A program made the position numbers and the translations under genes. A stretch of 64,000 nucleotides of DNA, from NCBI GenBank assembly GCA_007644065.1, contig VJWN01000018.1:744001-808000 (forward strand). Reading direction: 5' to 3'. A model generated the notes under the pieces. It saw nothing but the letters and a program-made list of their open reading frames with translations. It made no database searches and was not told the DNA's origin. This DNA comes from Margaritispora aquatica (lineage: Eukaryota; Ascomycota; Leotiomycetes; Helotiales; Discinellaceae). This document shows, piece by piece, positions 44,756-56,649 of this stretch (its first letter is position 1; the number at the start of each line of letters is the position of its first letter).

Positions 44756-45991
44756 ATGCAGGACCTCATAATGAAGCCCGTTCGCGTTGCGACTTCAAAG
44801 CCTGCACGCCAGACATACCTGAATACAGTCTTGTTTATGATCGCATCTGGCATCCTGCTCTCTCTGGCTGCAATTGCATACGTACTTTTCTATCTCAACT
44901 ATGTACCGCAGATTGGGATAGAGCGGGTTATACATTTGCAATATGGGTGCGCTGTTCCTATCCTGATTCAATAACTGTTCTGACAGTCTGCTAGTGATGG
45001 GCTTCATCCATATGGCATCGCATCCCTAGACACCTTGCTGGTGTCCCAACAAGCATACGATATATCACTTTCCCTCCATGTCCCGCGATCACCTCCCAAT
45101 CTTGCCCAGGGCAATTTCATGCTCTCCCTTTACCTCCTCTCGCCGAACTACAAACCTGCCATCCCCTCGATCGCACAGGCCCAAGCAGACCCAATCTCAA
45201 CCATGAGCACATCGATTTCCCCAGATGATCTGCTGTATTACTCGCGCCGCCAAGCGATCCTCACCTACACTTCGAAGCTCGTGTCACTCTCCTCGCAGCT
45301 CGTCGCATTACCCCTCTATATCCTTGGCATCAAGAAAGAATCGGAGGTCTTGCACATTCCCATGGGGGAATCTGCCACATTCAACAGGGGATGGAAGAAC
45401 GTCCCTGGGTTTGCGATGCTGGAGTTACAAGCGGGCCAGGAAGTGCAAGTTTATGACGTACGACTACATTTCACAGCGCGTTTCTCAGGCATGAGATGGT
45501 TGATGTATAACCATCGTATTATAAGTTTTGTGCTTTTCACAGGCGCTTTTTGGTGTGTCGAGGTGCTGTTCGCGGCTCTTTCATGGCTAGTTTTACGCTC
45601 CATTTTCACGTCCAGCAGTCCCACCAAACAAGAAGGCATCAAAGGTGAGGAAACAGACACCACCTCCACAGCCATCAAACCCGATTCAGAAGAAACAGAT
45701 GAGCCAGATCTCTCAGATACACCGAGAACATTCCCTACGTATGGGAGACAGCCTCCGCTCAAATACGAGCCAAAGGTCAAGGACGAGATGGATAGCGAGG
45801 AGTATGTCCTCGATGAGACGACTATTCAGCCCCTAGCGGTCGAAGCAGACGATGAGGACGATGAGGATGGGGAGTATAAGGATGTTAGAGGTGGGAGGAC
45901 GGATTCGGGAATTGGGACGAGTTTCAGTGAGGCTGGAGAGAGGGTTGCTGCGAGGAGGAGGTCGAAGGGTGGGAGGAGGAGTGTCGGATGA
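44756..45991 (+). CDS. SEI1: Seipin (lipid-droplet assembly protein, Sei1/Fld1/BSCL2 family)
   Basis: Two exons (44756-44946, 44995-45991) give 395 aa. Transmembrane helix 1 is at about residues 21-48 (VLFMIASGILLSLAAIAYVLFYLNYVP); the lumenal beta-sandwich region follows with YDISLSLHVPRSPPNLAQGNFML and the switch to LHFTARFSGMRWLMYNH; helix 2 is at about 235-265 (IISFVLFTGAFWCVEVLFAALSWLVL). Seipin forms ER-membrane rings at lipid-droplet contact sites. The cytosolic C-terminus is long, acidic and Asp/Glu-rich, then basic (RRRSKGGRR). The start at 44756 is preferred because it gives a short cytosolic leader. Convergent with the DUF3445 gene. Confidence 0.88.
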
Positions 45992-46983
45992 GAATTAGAG
46001 TGTAATGATTGATACCCAAGCAATGATGAACGACCTGTGATGTTAATTCGGCTGCATTGGCACTGTTTCTCGAGAGTACAAGCGTATAATCCAAAGCGAA
46101 TACAAGTATATATCTTCATTCTTTTCCCTGAATAAGCTAAATCGTATTTGAGTTTTCTTCGAATGAATAAGTCACAGGCATTTAGAGATACTGATGACTA
46201 GCCAGCAAAAGAACAGAAAACGTTCTCGCGCCAAGTTCAATAGATGAGTTCTTATTTTCTTATCCCACAAAGAAAGTGGTTCCTGTATACGTAGTGAGGG
46301 ATTCCCATGATTGTATTTTGAGACTGTATGGGGGCTATCTATGTGATAGGGCTTGTTTGAGAAGGGAGGCTGTTGAGATGCTATTTATATCTCGTACAAA
46401 AATTGTGAGGGGGAGACGTAGAATAAAGCGAAGTAGAATGGGGATAATTCACTGTGAGTTGGAAGTTCGAATTTCATGCAAAATGGTTGAAATGTTACTA
46501 CCATAGTCTGCTGCTTCGGAATTGTCAATTGAGCGAACACATCATTGATAAGAGCTGAGAGTATTCGTTAGAAGTGTTTGATTTTACCCTCTTAATCACC
46601 CACCAACAAAGATACAATCAAGATCTCTCTGTTCAGCTTCCAATGCTCAACATTCTAGATGTCCGATATCAGAGTGAGCACGATTTGAGCACGATTTCAA
46701 CATGGCACGGCGACGGTGAACGAGTATTCTCAACTAAATCCTCAAACTTTTGATTTGCATCGTCATCTAGGTAGCACCGCAGTACTTTTCTGCTCTATAT
46801 TTATTATACATCTCGAGGATTTTCTGTCCTGAAACTCCTCGCTCAAGAGAGCGCCCTTGCAAAACGCCGTTCTGTTTGTTTTCATCATCGCTGACTCTGT
46901 AACTGTTTATACTGATCCTTTTCCAGATTCAAGTTGAAATCCAAATCCGAAACTCCTGTGCCCAAGAATCGTACATTTCTTTT
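45992..46983. other. Convergent 3' spacer
   Basis: 992 bp between the stop codons of seipin and the DUF3445 gene. AT-rich, with a 76-codon plus-strand frame at 46276-46506 that shows no similarity. No feature supported. Confidence 0.4.
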
Positions 46984-48232
46984 CTAGAAACCTCCACAGC
47001 AATGTGGGCGTGAGATGCCTTTTGGTGCCTCGAGCTCGACTTCTGGTCCTTCGTTGATGATGTTGTCGGCACACCAAGCTTCTAACGGCGGACCCCAGAT
47101 GTCCCCACCCTTGTACTGTCTCACATTATTTTCCCATCCCCTAACTTGACTCCGCAAAGCTTTTAGTTCGTTATTGCCCAAATGTGTCATGGGTCCCATA
47201 TAAGTTCTGACAGTGAACAGCACTGCACCACTTTTCTCCAATCTCCTGAATGTTTGGCGTTCCCGCCTGACCATGATGTCCTCTGGCGTGACCGCGGTAC
47301 CCGCGGGTACCTCTTCAGGACAGTCCTGGAAGAGCTCAGTCGTTGTTTGGATAAACAGGTTGCTACGCTCCATGGGTGTCTTGCACGATAAGTGGTCAAA
47401 GTATCTAGCATACGTGAGCACTAAGTGATTCAATTGACAGGGGTCAAGCTTACCGATTGACATGGTCCCCCAACTTCTCCTTCCACTGTGGCACGGGTCC
47501 ATGGAGACGAGCCATCGAGTAGCCAATACGTTCCTGAATCTTCCAACCGGCAGGAAAGAGTGTTGCTGAGGCTTTGAGGTGATATTCTCCAGTGAGGGGG
47601 TTCTTAATAAGAATATTGAAGTCTTCCATTGCGAGCTGGGCTGCCACCTCGAGAGGATTTGGGCACTTTCGACCAACGAGCAATGTCTCGCCAGTGAGAT
47701 GATTGTGGATGGCTGGCTGACCTGAAAGCTTGGTCATGGTGAAGTGTTGTGGGAAGCGAGTGCTCATGAAAGTACTCACGACCTCAAGGACCTCATAACA
47801 AGCATCCTCTGAGCCAGGAAGACACTGAATGACATTTGCCTTCTTCGTCTTCAGAAGATTACAACGTAGCTCGTGCTCAGGGAGGTAGTTGGAATCCAAA
47901 GTTAGCCAGTTGTCAAGGTCGAGACGCTTCAAGCCCATTGCCATCTTAGTGGAAGTTCTTTCCTTAAGTGGTGGAAACTGGTATGGCTTGATATCCTGCA
48001 AGATGTTGAACTCTGTCTTTCCGATCGAGGGTCTTCGGTAGTCTTGTGAGTTTGAGAAAACTGTTGTGTGTTGCTGAGTCTTCCACCATGATTTTCGAGA
48101 CGCCATCCGGTGCGTCGTAAGTGCTATACTGAGCGTCATGAAGAAGACGGCAGCGATCAAGATGGTAATCATGGTGTAAGATAGACCGATAAAAGGTTGT
48201 TGACTGAAAAAATAATTGCAAAGGTTGAACAT
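46984..48232 (-). CDS. Heme-dependent oxidative N-demethylase-like protein (DUF3445), membrane-anchored
   Basis: Two exons (48232-47454, 47404-46984) give 399 aa. A hydrophobic segment at about residues 15-40 (LSYTMITILIAAVFFMTLSIAL) looks like an N-terminal anchor. The soluble part matches the DUF3445/HDOD family: KPYQFPPLKERTSTKMAMGLKRLDLDNWL, LLKTKKANVIQCLPGSEDACYEVLE, LVGRKCPNPLEVAAQLAMEDFNIL, LKASATLFPAGWKIQERIG and VRRERQTFRRLEKSGAVLFTVRTYM. A bacterial member is the catalytic subunit of an oxidative dimethylamine demethylase that uses heme and NADPH-derived electrons. The fungal substrate is unknown. The C-terminus ends with a CCGGF motif. Some databases label fungal members as mannosyltransferases, which the sequence does not support. 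Confidence 0.82.
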
Positions 48233-48457
48233 TGTGAGGATATAGAAGTGATGGTTGGTGACAATGTCAGATGCTTATGTATATTTCGAGACCAGACGGC
48301 AAGCTGAGCTGGGATATATGTGCAATTGGGTTAAGTTTGTTCAGACAGATTGATATTGGAAGGTTTTTGTTATTGACATGGCACAAAGGTAAAAGGTAAA
48401 AGATCAGCAGGGTAGTAGCTGGGTAGTAGCCAAGTAAGATAGGTAGGGAAGGAAAAG

Positions 48458-48504
48458 CAAGGTAAGGTAAGGTAAGGTAAGGTATAGTAAGGTATGGTAA
48501 GGTA
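48458..48504. repeat. (AAGGT)n pentanucleotide repeat
   Basis: About eight copies of AAGGT with scattered changes (ATAGT, ATGGT), 225-275 bp upstream of the DUF3445 start. Confidence 0.9.
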
Positions 48505-48623
48505 CCTGAGGTGAAAGCTAGAGTCGAGAATCGAGAAGCGAGAAGTTGTAAGCTAGGTAGGTTCCGTGTAGATGCTACAAGAAGGCAAGTCCGATGTAAA
48601 GGAAAGGTACCTGTCCAAACTCT

Positions 48624-48650
48624 CTATTCTCCACTCTCCACTCTCCACTC
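48624..48650. repeat. (CTCCACT)n repeat
   Basis: Three to four copies of CTCCACT/CTCTATT. Confidence 0.8.
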
Positions 48651-49300
48651 GCGCCTCAGTCTCGCAAGTGACACTTGGCACTTGCATAGGCGGCGGCAAC
48701 TGGGTGTTCAGTGCTGAGTGTCCAGTGCTGAGGTGCTGACGAGTGTGATACCTGTGGATCGCGGATGTCTTGCAAACCTTGGATGAGGCGATCTCGGTAC
48801 AGCTGGTCCATGAAAGGGAGACCTGTCAACCCGGTACACCGGAATCCAAGGACCAGAAAACGAGCCGACGAGATGGTCAAGGGACTGCCATCTTCAGTTC
48901 CTCATGAAGATATGGGAAGCTCCCCGACTGGAAGGGCGCGGCAAACAAAACGCCATCACAAACTCCGCAAAGCCATGAAGGAGATGCTAAGGACGTGGCT
49001 GGCCGCCAGAGCCCCAGTGGTGGATCTTACACCAGCTGCACGAATATAGAAATCTGAAAACAATTGGCATCGAGCAAGGATGCGGCAGACAGCATATCCA
49101 CGATATCGTCTTTCGAACGATCTGGATGCCTATGATGGGGCGGATGGGAAGTTAGGAACACTCGTTCGCGGTTCCTGCATTTAATGGGAACCGCAACTGG
49201 CCGCTCGCATATCAAAGAGCTGGGATAACAAGTTGACAAGAGGCACGCCCAAGTCTCATTGATGATTGAGTGGTACCCAGTCGTGCCAGTCCAGTAACCC

Positions 49301-49350
49301 ATACCATACCATACTACACCATACTATACCATACTATACCATCCATCCAT
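49301..49350. repeat. (ATACC)n / ACCATACTAT repeat
   Basis: Tandem ATACC and CATACTATAC units ending in three CCAT copies. Confidence 0.85.
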
Positions 49351-49850
49351 CAATAGCTCAGGAGACGGAACGTCAGGAATTTCTCCAAAGAGCCAATTGG
49401 AACGTCGATCATGCCTAGATTTCTAGGGTACCACCGTATTTGCACTGCAAAATCTCCACTAGAGCTGTTCAATGGTTTGTACCACTGGGCCGTTTTTTGT
49501 GGGAGCATGGACACATTGGGCGGGTTTCAATATTCATCATTTCGCGGCAAACGCGCGAAGATGTGATATTTGACTACATACAACACACGCACCCCTCATG
49601 AGGCTGATGAATGATGACTGATCTGGGTATCAGCGCCTACTTCGACAAAAGCTAAAGTACCCCGTAGCACCAAGTGATCTGGATGGTTTCACTGGCCAAT
49701 CTGCATCAACCAAAGCGGTTTGCACAGACATAATGACAGGTTGTCGTCTTGGATGATCGAACTGGGAGAAAGGAACAGCGATGTTTCTCGGCTTCTTTAA
49801 CGGAATCCCGGCCGGGAACTCACTGACTCATTTTCAAAGTCAGCTCGGCA

Positions 49851-49903
49851 TTCTGTGTTTCTGTGTTTCTGTGTTCTGTTTGTTCTATTTGTTCTGTTTG
49901 TTC
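49851..49903. repeat. (TGTTCTGTT)n / TTCTGTGTTTC repeat
   Basis: Two linked arrays: TTTCTGTG copies, then three copies of a TGTTCTGTT/TGTTCTATT nonamer. Confidence 0.85.
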
Positions 49904-50896
49904 CGGATGCGTACCTCCGTATCGGTATTTTAAGAAGTGTCTCTCATTCTCTACGCCATGATATGCACTGCAATCTAGGGTCTTACACCTCGGCATTTGG
50001 AAGAGCGCAGGGTGCGAGTTCCGTGCTGCACGCTCGCTAGGCTGCATGATCTCATCGTCATTTCTGGCGGAAATCGTGGGGTGGGCTTTTGGTGGAGTTC
50101 TCACCATCTCAATTGACACCATTGAGTGGCTCGGACACCAAAACATGTCACAAAAGTATGGGCAGGGGCTAAGATCATTTGCTTGCTGAAAATTGGTGGT
50201 TACACAGGGGTCCAATATTACAACGCCTCCGATGAGCCTGCAGCATCCAGCTTACTTTTTCCTTCGATTCCTTGGGTTTTGTCGTGAGTACGGATCGAGG
50301 CAAGCTGAAGTTGATCTTCTACTTGCTGATGATGTCTCAAATTGTTGTTGGAGAAAGAATATCTCCCAGAACTTCCACCATCAAATCCGAGCGAACTGAA
50401 GCTAAATCTGTCTAGATGGACTAAGTGAAGACAGCGTGCGAACAGATGCATGATACATCCCAACCTTGGGAGGATCTCACTGATCTCAAACTCAAATCCA
50501 ATACGAAACAGGACCCAGGGATGCTATCGCAACGATTCGAGCCTGAGCCAGTAGATAGGAGTGCCTGATTCGTCGAGCAGAGACAGTCTCGTGAGCAGTG
50601 GAGAACCCCCCCCCGAACATGTCTGGCATTGACCAAACGTCGCCACGCTGGTCAAACTCTCATCGAATCACTACGAATAGAGAAGAATCAACCGTGAGAG
50701 CTTAGCAGCAAAGAGTAGGTGCAGGGCACACTATGTGGCATGAAACTCTATTCTTTGGCCATGTCCATGCTCTGTGCAGTTGCTACTTGCAAACGAGTGC
50801 TTACACCCAAACTCCACCAACAAACATCGCTGGAACCCATTATTAAACACTCACCACATTTACTAACAGCTCATCTTTCGCTCAACCTTCTAATCC

Positions 50897-52270
50897 TTAC
50901 AGCACATTCGCGACTTTGTTTCGAGTGTTGTGTTGTGCCCAGGCTGGCCATGATCGGATCGTGCTCACAATGCCGAGTTCTGCTGGCAAGATCAACTGCC
51001 CGCTTCGCCCGGCCAAAACCTGCTTTACAATTTCGCTTGTCACATCGTTCATTTCGAGGACCGGATCTTTGAATTCGGGCTGTGCCAAAAGAGGCTCCAA
51101 CAATGGTGTTCGTATCCAGCCGGGATTTACGACCCTGCCATATTATTATCAGTGATAATTCCCAGACCAAAGATGATATGCTTACGTCGTCTTTACATTA
51201 GGCGCGTTATACCTCCCTCTCAATTCGGAAGCTAACCCCTCATGGAAAGCAAGAGCGCTGGCCTTGGTCGCACTATAATCGACATTCCCTCCATAAACAA
51301 GATAGCTCGCCATACTGGCGATCGTGACCACATGGCCATGGTCGTTTCTTATCATAGCTGGCAAGAACTCTCTGACCATCCAGAAATGCGAAATTGTATT
51401 CACTTCGAACACCTTCTGAATCATCTTCTCCTACGACTGGTTAGCTTACTACCTATAGATAATAAGAGAGGTCAGAATTAGCTTGGCAGTAAATGAGCAA
51501 ATCCCGAGTTAAGGCTGCCATCGGATAGGCTTCGAAGGCGATGCTAAGAGAATGGACTTGCCTCTCCTCCAAGAATGGTAGTTCCTGTGCCAATTCCAGC
51601 ATTGTTGATTAAAACCGTTGGGTCTCCATGATCGCGCCGGATTTCTGCAGCAACCGATGCGATTTGTGATGGCGAGGTCATGTCGGTATGGTAGAAAAAT
51701 ATATTTGTGGCTACATTTAGACATGTCAGGTTGAGCGTGATCTGATGGAGGTTTGAGATGAAGGTTTGAGTAACATGCAAAAGCAAAATGCAAAAGTTAA
51801 GCGACATATTATGCAAACAAAGGGCATGACGCATCCTTGCCACCAGTATCTCACTCACCAAGGGGGGTTTTCGGCGCATTAATATCTAGTATTACGACCT
51901 TCACACCCCGTTCCGCGAACTGCTTCGCCATAAGCTCCCCGATTCCGGAACAGCCGCCTGTCACCAGAACCAACTCCTGGCTCTTGATGAATCGTGCTGC
52001 GCCCATTCCATTGTTCACGATGTAGCTCGAGTAGCCATCATTTATTTTCCTCAGCAAGCCTATGCTCAGCGCAACTCGCAAAGCTCGAATTACAGTTGCC
52101 GAAGTGAGGAAGTTGTGCAGAGCAGCCGGTAGGCGAGCCTTGACTTTGGAAGGAAAGTATGCGAGCGCGATAAGCAGCGGAGCTGTGACTCGCGGATCTG
52201 TGAGGGCTAGCCGTGCTGGTAGGAGGAGGAGGGAGAGCGGACGTGAGAGCGACGTATTGGCGAAGGACAT
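50897..52270 (-). CDS. Short-chain dehydrogenase/reductase, SDR16C (retinol-dehydrogenase-like)
   Basis: Four exons (52270-51859, 51710-51562, 51430-51186, 51134-50897) give 347 aa. Classical SDR motifs: TGGCSGIG cofactor loop (about residue 107), INNAG, the active-site YSATK (Tyr and Lys), and VNPGWIRTPL after the catalytic segment. An N-terminal hydrophobic region (residues about 12-40) suggests membrane attachment as in retinol dehydrogenase 10. The architecture matches the SDR16C group that oxidises retinol or long-chain alcohols; the substrate here is unknown. The second intron (51431-51561) has a GC donor (GAG then GCAAGT) and restores the frame at GGEEKMIQKVFEVN. Confidence 0.85.
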
Positions 52271-53255
52271 GCTTAGATCTTTGGGTCAGATGAGATAGGG
52301 GAGCCTTGGTGATTCAAGAGTTGAGCTGAAGAATGATAATCAGAGCGACAGCTGCTTGCGATTACGAATAAGTCACTCAGAATCACAAAGTATAATGATG
52401 TCTGATATATCAGAAAAGGTAACAAGGAGAACCAAACAACAATAGAGTTGGTGATATTCGAAGATGCAGTGTTGAAAGTCAAGTTGGTTCATGCGATGCC
52501 CAAAATACCTACCTTAGTTGATCTGTAGCTTGAGTTGTTAGTCTTTGCTCGGCAAACGTTAAGTTGGATGTTTCTGATGTCTTGTTTGGTTGGAATTTAC
52601 AAGGGGGGGATGCATTCGCCTCGGTACATCACAAGTGGGGATTTGGAGATCAAAAAGTTGGGGTAAATTGGTCTGTGCTCATACCCGATGAAGGGGGTGG
52701 GCAAGTCGAGGAGAGGGGAATCTATTTGGCTTTGGGTATTTGACATATCCAATAGGGTATCGGATTTGCTAAGATTTTCTTGCGAGAACTTTGGTGCATT
52801 CGTGAGGATTGGCGGATGAGCAAGTAGACCTTCAGACAATCTATTTGTCTTTTGAGCTTAGAAAGCTTCTCAACTAGGTAGGAGTAGTGGTCCTTCAAAG
52901 TGATCTTCACACCTCATTACAAGCGTGCCAATACTGTATTCTATGCATATGAATTTTAGCTTGGTTAGTTCGGTGTCAGTAAAGCATTCTTGGCATTGGA
53001 TGAAGTTATTGCAGTGAGCAAGAAGGCCGTGAAATATTCCCCGAGAATAGGCGAAATTCAATTCAATTTCAAGTAACAGCCATATATTCAGATAGAGAAT
53101 CAGCTCATCCTGGCAAGACTTGCGAGAAGCAGAGTTTAATAGTTAGCTAATCGATTTTCAGATAATGATCCTCCCAAGTCCGCCTACTTAGCTACTAATT
53201 CAAAAGCTAATAATACGTTGCTACCTCTGTACAAGCTTCACAGTCCTCTTCCTAT
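52271..53255. other. Spacer: SDR 5' flank and SSADH 3' flank
   Basis: 985 bp between two minus-strand genes. Short minus-strand frames at 52597-53061 show no similarity. The SDR promoter must lie in the left part. Nothing else recognised. Confidence 0.4.
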
Positions 53256-55240
53256 CTAAAAATGGTCGCTGAGAGTGAGTGTTCCCGTTTTCGTAATCAT
53301 GTATCTGCCAGAAAAAGTCAGCATCTCGCTTGTTTCAGCAGCACTTAAAAAAAGGACGTCGGCAGGTGGCTCTTGAGAGTCTAGGCTTCTCTGGGCATAG
53401 GCTAAACGAGTTGTAGGGAATAAGAAGCTTGCGTGAACTTACTCGTTGATAGCAACGTCCTTGCCGGACTCCTTGCCGTAGCCGGATTCCTTGATACCTC
53501 CAAACGGAGACTCCGCGGCCGAGGAATTCCCTGTGAGGTTGGGTTAGCTACCTAGATATCTTGGTGTCCTGGCATTTTGAGTTTAATGCCCGAAGTTCGG
53601 CGTACCGGTGTTCATTCCTATCATGCCCGCCTCAAGGTTCTCCAGGAGTCGCCATGTGCGGTCGATGTTCTTGGTGAAAAAGTAGGAAGCTAGACCCATC
53701 TATTATTGTGCGAAACGAGTCAGTTAAACTTCACTTCACTTCTTCGACACCAGGGAGCGGTAAAAAGCTTACGCTGGTATTGTTTGCGGCCTCGACGGCC
53801 TCTTCTTCAGTGTCAAACGAGTACAACGCGAGCACGGGAGCAAAAGTCTCCTCTTCCGTGATAAGCATCTCCTTCTTCGCGCCCAGGATGAGAGTTGGCT
53901 CGAAGAAATACCCCTTGGTGTTAGCGACCTTGCCGCCTCCAAGCACGACCTTACCACCGTGCTTTTTGGCATCCTCGACTTGGTTCAAAGCCTTGTCGAG
54001 ACTGCGCGGCGTGGTGACCGGCCCCATCGTCGTGTCTTTCTTGCTGCCGTGCCCGACGACAAGCTTGGAGGTGCGGTCTTTGATGATCTCGGCGAACTTG
54101 TCGTACACGCCGCTTTGCACGTAGACTCTGTTCGCCGTGATGCAGGCTTGGCCAGCGTGTCGCCATTTCAAGGCCATGAGTCCTGTGCGAGTAAGTCAGT
54201 TGCATGTCTTTTGCTTGATTTTTTCTTTTTGGCAAGCGAATGGGTAGGAGGACGATTCAGAGTTCTTACATACCGTCGGCTGCTTGATTCAGGTCTGCGT
54301 CGTCGAAGACGAGGAAAGGACAGTTCCCTCCAAGCTCGAGTGTCACCTTCTTCAGGCCGTCTGAGCAGAGCTTTGCGATAAGTTTTCCAACTCTGGTCGA
54401 GCCTGTGAAGGTCACCTTCTTGACAAGTGGGTGACGGCACAGAGCCTCGCTTAGGGGTGGGGTGTTCTCCAAACTCGTGGTGAGAACACTGAATACTCCC
54501 TCGGGGAACCCAGCCTGGTTAGCGAGGTTTGCCAGAGCCAGAACTGAGAGAGGAGTCTCGGGCGAGGGCTTCACAATCATTGCACAACCGGCAGCTAGTG
54601 CTGCTCCTGCCTTTCGCAAAATCATAGCAATGGGGAAGTTCCACGGCACGAGAGCAACGGCAACACCAATGGGTTGCTTGACCGTGAAAACTCTTCGTCC
54701 TGGCGCAGCTGGGGTTTGGATAGTTCCAAACACCCTCTCGGCTTCGCCTGCAAACCACCAGGTAAATCCCAACGCATAGTCCAATTCTCCCTGCGACTCG
54801 AAAAGTGGCTTTCCGGTCTCATAGGTGACGATGTTGGCGATATCATCGCGGTTCTCACGGATGAGGGCATCCCACTTAAGGAGCCATTGAGCTCTTTGGC
54901 GTGGGTTGACTTTCTTGTAGCTTTGAAACGCTTCGTGGGCTGCTTTGACTGCTACATCGACGTCCTCGGCTGTGTTGTCTGGTGCTGATGCCCAGACTTC
55001 ACCACTTCCAGGATCTGATATTATGTTAGTGGATTATTGTTGAATTATACGCACTTTTTGTACTTGCCTACAACATCGAATCTCTTTCCAGACTTTGCTT
55101 CAACCCATTTGCCACCGACGTAAGATTGGTCTTTAAAGAGCGAGGGGTTCTTAACCTGCATGCACGTGTTAGCCGAGGGAATTCATTCCTGTCACCAGCG
55201 CATCTTCCATCCTTACCTCGAATGGGAGTTTTGGTGACAT
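53256..55240 (-). CDS. UGA2: Succinate-semialdehyde dehydrogenase (NAD(P)+), aldehyde dehydrogenase family
   Basis: Seven exons (55240-55217, 55155-55068, 55014-54274, 54182-53773, 53699-53606, 53530-53443, 53304-53256) give 497 aa, the family's usual length. Landmarks: PWNFPIAMILRKAGAALAAGC, FTGSTRVGK cofactor site, the general base Glu in TLELGGNCPFLVFDDADL, the catalytic Cys in RHAGQACITANR, EETFAPVLALY, NSSAAESPFGGIKESGYGKESG and the C-terminal YMITKTGTLTL. It oxidises succinate semialdehyde to succinate, the last step of the GABA shunt. No clear mitochondrial presequence is present, so a cytosolic location is likely. Exon 1 encodes only eight residues; intron 2 (55015-55067) has a GC donor. 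Confidence 0.92.
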
Positions 55241-56649
55241 TGTTTATTAGAGTCTTTCGAATTAGAGAGTAGACTTTTTTTTCTTTGATGGTAGAAAGAT
55301 GGGATTTTTCGAAAATATATTTATAGAGAAGAATGGGGTTGAAACTGTCGATATACCCGAGCTGGTCTGGTAGGGTGGGGTATTTCCGTGCGGGGTACAG
55401 AAAGAACGTCGACGCTCAAGTGGAAGGTGACAAATGACTGTATGACAGCATAGACAGCTAGTCAATTAGAGAAGAAAACTATTGGTGATTTTGAATTGCC
55501 ATCTATCTTAAAGCTTGGTTGCCTCAGGTCTTGGAACGGAGGTCCATTTGGTTGTGTTCTCACCAGGACGGCTTTGTAAGGATTGCCACCAAGCGAACAT
55601 TTGGGCTCGTCACGTCCTTTGATAGCAAGAAGTTGGAAAATAATGGAAGTGTCATCAAGCAATTGGACAGTATATCGATACATATTAGTGATATAGTGCT
55701 TTCTCGTATAGCGTTCTTCATGTTCAATTATGATGACATGGCTTATTGATTTCGTGTCAACGCACTGCCTTTGCTGTTGATACAAATGGCTTGCTTTGAG
55801 ACTGCCCTTTAATTTTGGTTCCTTGTTTGTAGCTTTCTCTTATTCGGGTTGTTGTTTGATATTTGCACAGGTTACGCTGCTCATGTCGCGAGAATGGGAG
55901 GTATCAAAGAGAACTTCTCCTACAGGCTTATCATTCCTTTTTAATGACACAAGTTATCACAAGAAACAACACACATTGACTTTGAGTAAATCCAAGCCTA
56001 CTTCATTCCTGCTTTATTTTTCTACTTCGGATTTCTTCGATCATGCTTTCCACTGTCAATTTCGAACTTCCGCTTCTAAACAATACCATGTCTCTCACTG
56101 ATATTTACAAGGACTTTACATTTAGTATTGGTCTGTCCTACTCACCTAAAGGTTGAAAGGAATCACCTGCCATGGGTTTTGAAAAGCCTGCGATATATGT
56201 CACACAATACAAGGTAAGTACCTGACGGAGCAGCTTTTCACTCGAGACTAGCTCAAACACATTGATCTCGCCCTAAAACCCCCCCTTCAGTTTTGCAAAC
56301 ATACTCCTGAAGCTTTCTTATAGGATTTTCAGTTCTGACCAGCGAATATTTCCTAACATCGATGATTATCAACTTCTGAAAACCTCATTCGCTAATAGCC
56401 ATGTTGTAAATATGGGGCCAATGTCTTGGCGGTAGCTGAAGCATTTAAATCGAAAGTGCAAAGTCACACTTAGCTAAACCCGACACCATAAACAGCTACA
56501 AGAACAAGGATAGGCGGCGCAAAGCATTCTCTATAAACATAGATCAAGCTAAAGTGGGAGTTAACATCTGAGACTTCTCACTACTAACCTGCTCTTGACA
56601 TCCACTTGAATTTAATTTCTTGTCCCACGTCCATCGTTGACAAGCACTC
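55241..56649. promoter_or_regulatory. Divergent spacer between SSADH and the HAD phosphatase
   Basis: 1409 bp between divergent start codons. Only short frames without recognised domains (for example 55462-55785 minus and 55796-56101 plus). A C7 run lies at about 56278. The far ends must hold the two promoters. Confidence 0.4.

Larger units (their letters stand above)
48233..50896. other. 2.7-kb gene-free, repeat-rich region
   Basis: Spacer between the 5' end of the DUF3445 gene and the 3' end of the SDR gene. Four separate short tandem arrays lie in it (48458-48504, 48624-48650, 49301-49350, 49851-49903) plus a C9 run near 50606. The longest frame, 131 codons on the minus strand at 49820-50215, is compositionally odd (EQTEQIEQTEH is the translated microsatellite) and is not called. 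The DUF3445 promoter should occupy the left end. Confidence 0.5.

Noticed and set aside
49820..50215. Minus-strand open frame of 131 codons
   Set aside because: Its composition is odd and its end is the translated TGTTCTGTT microsatellite; no family features.
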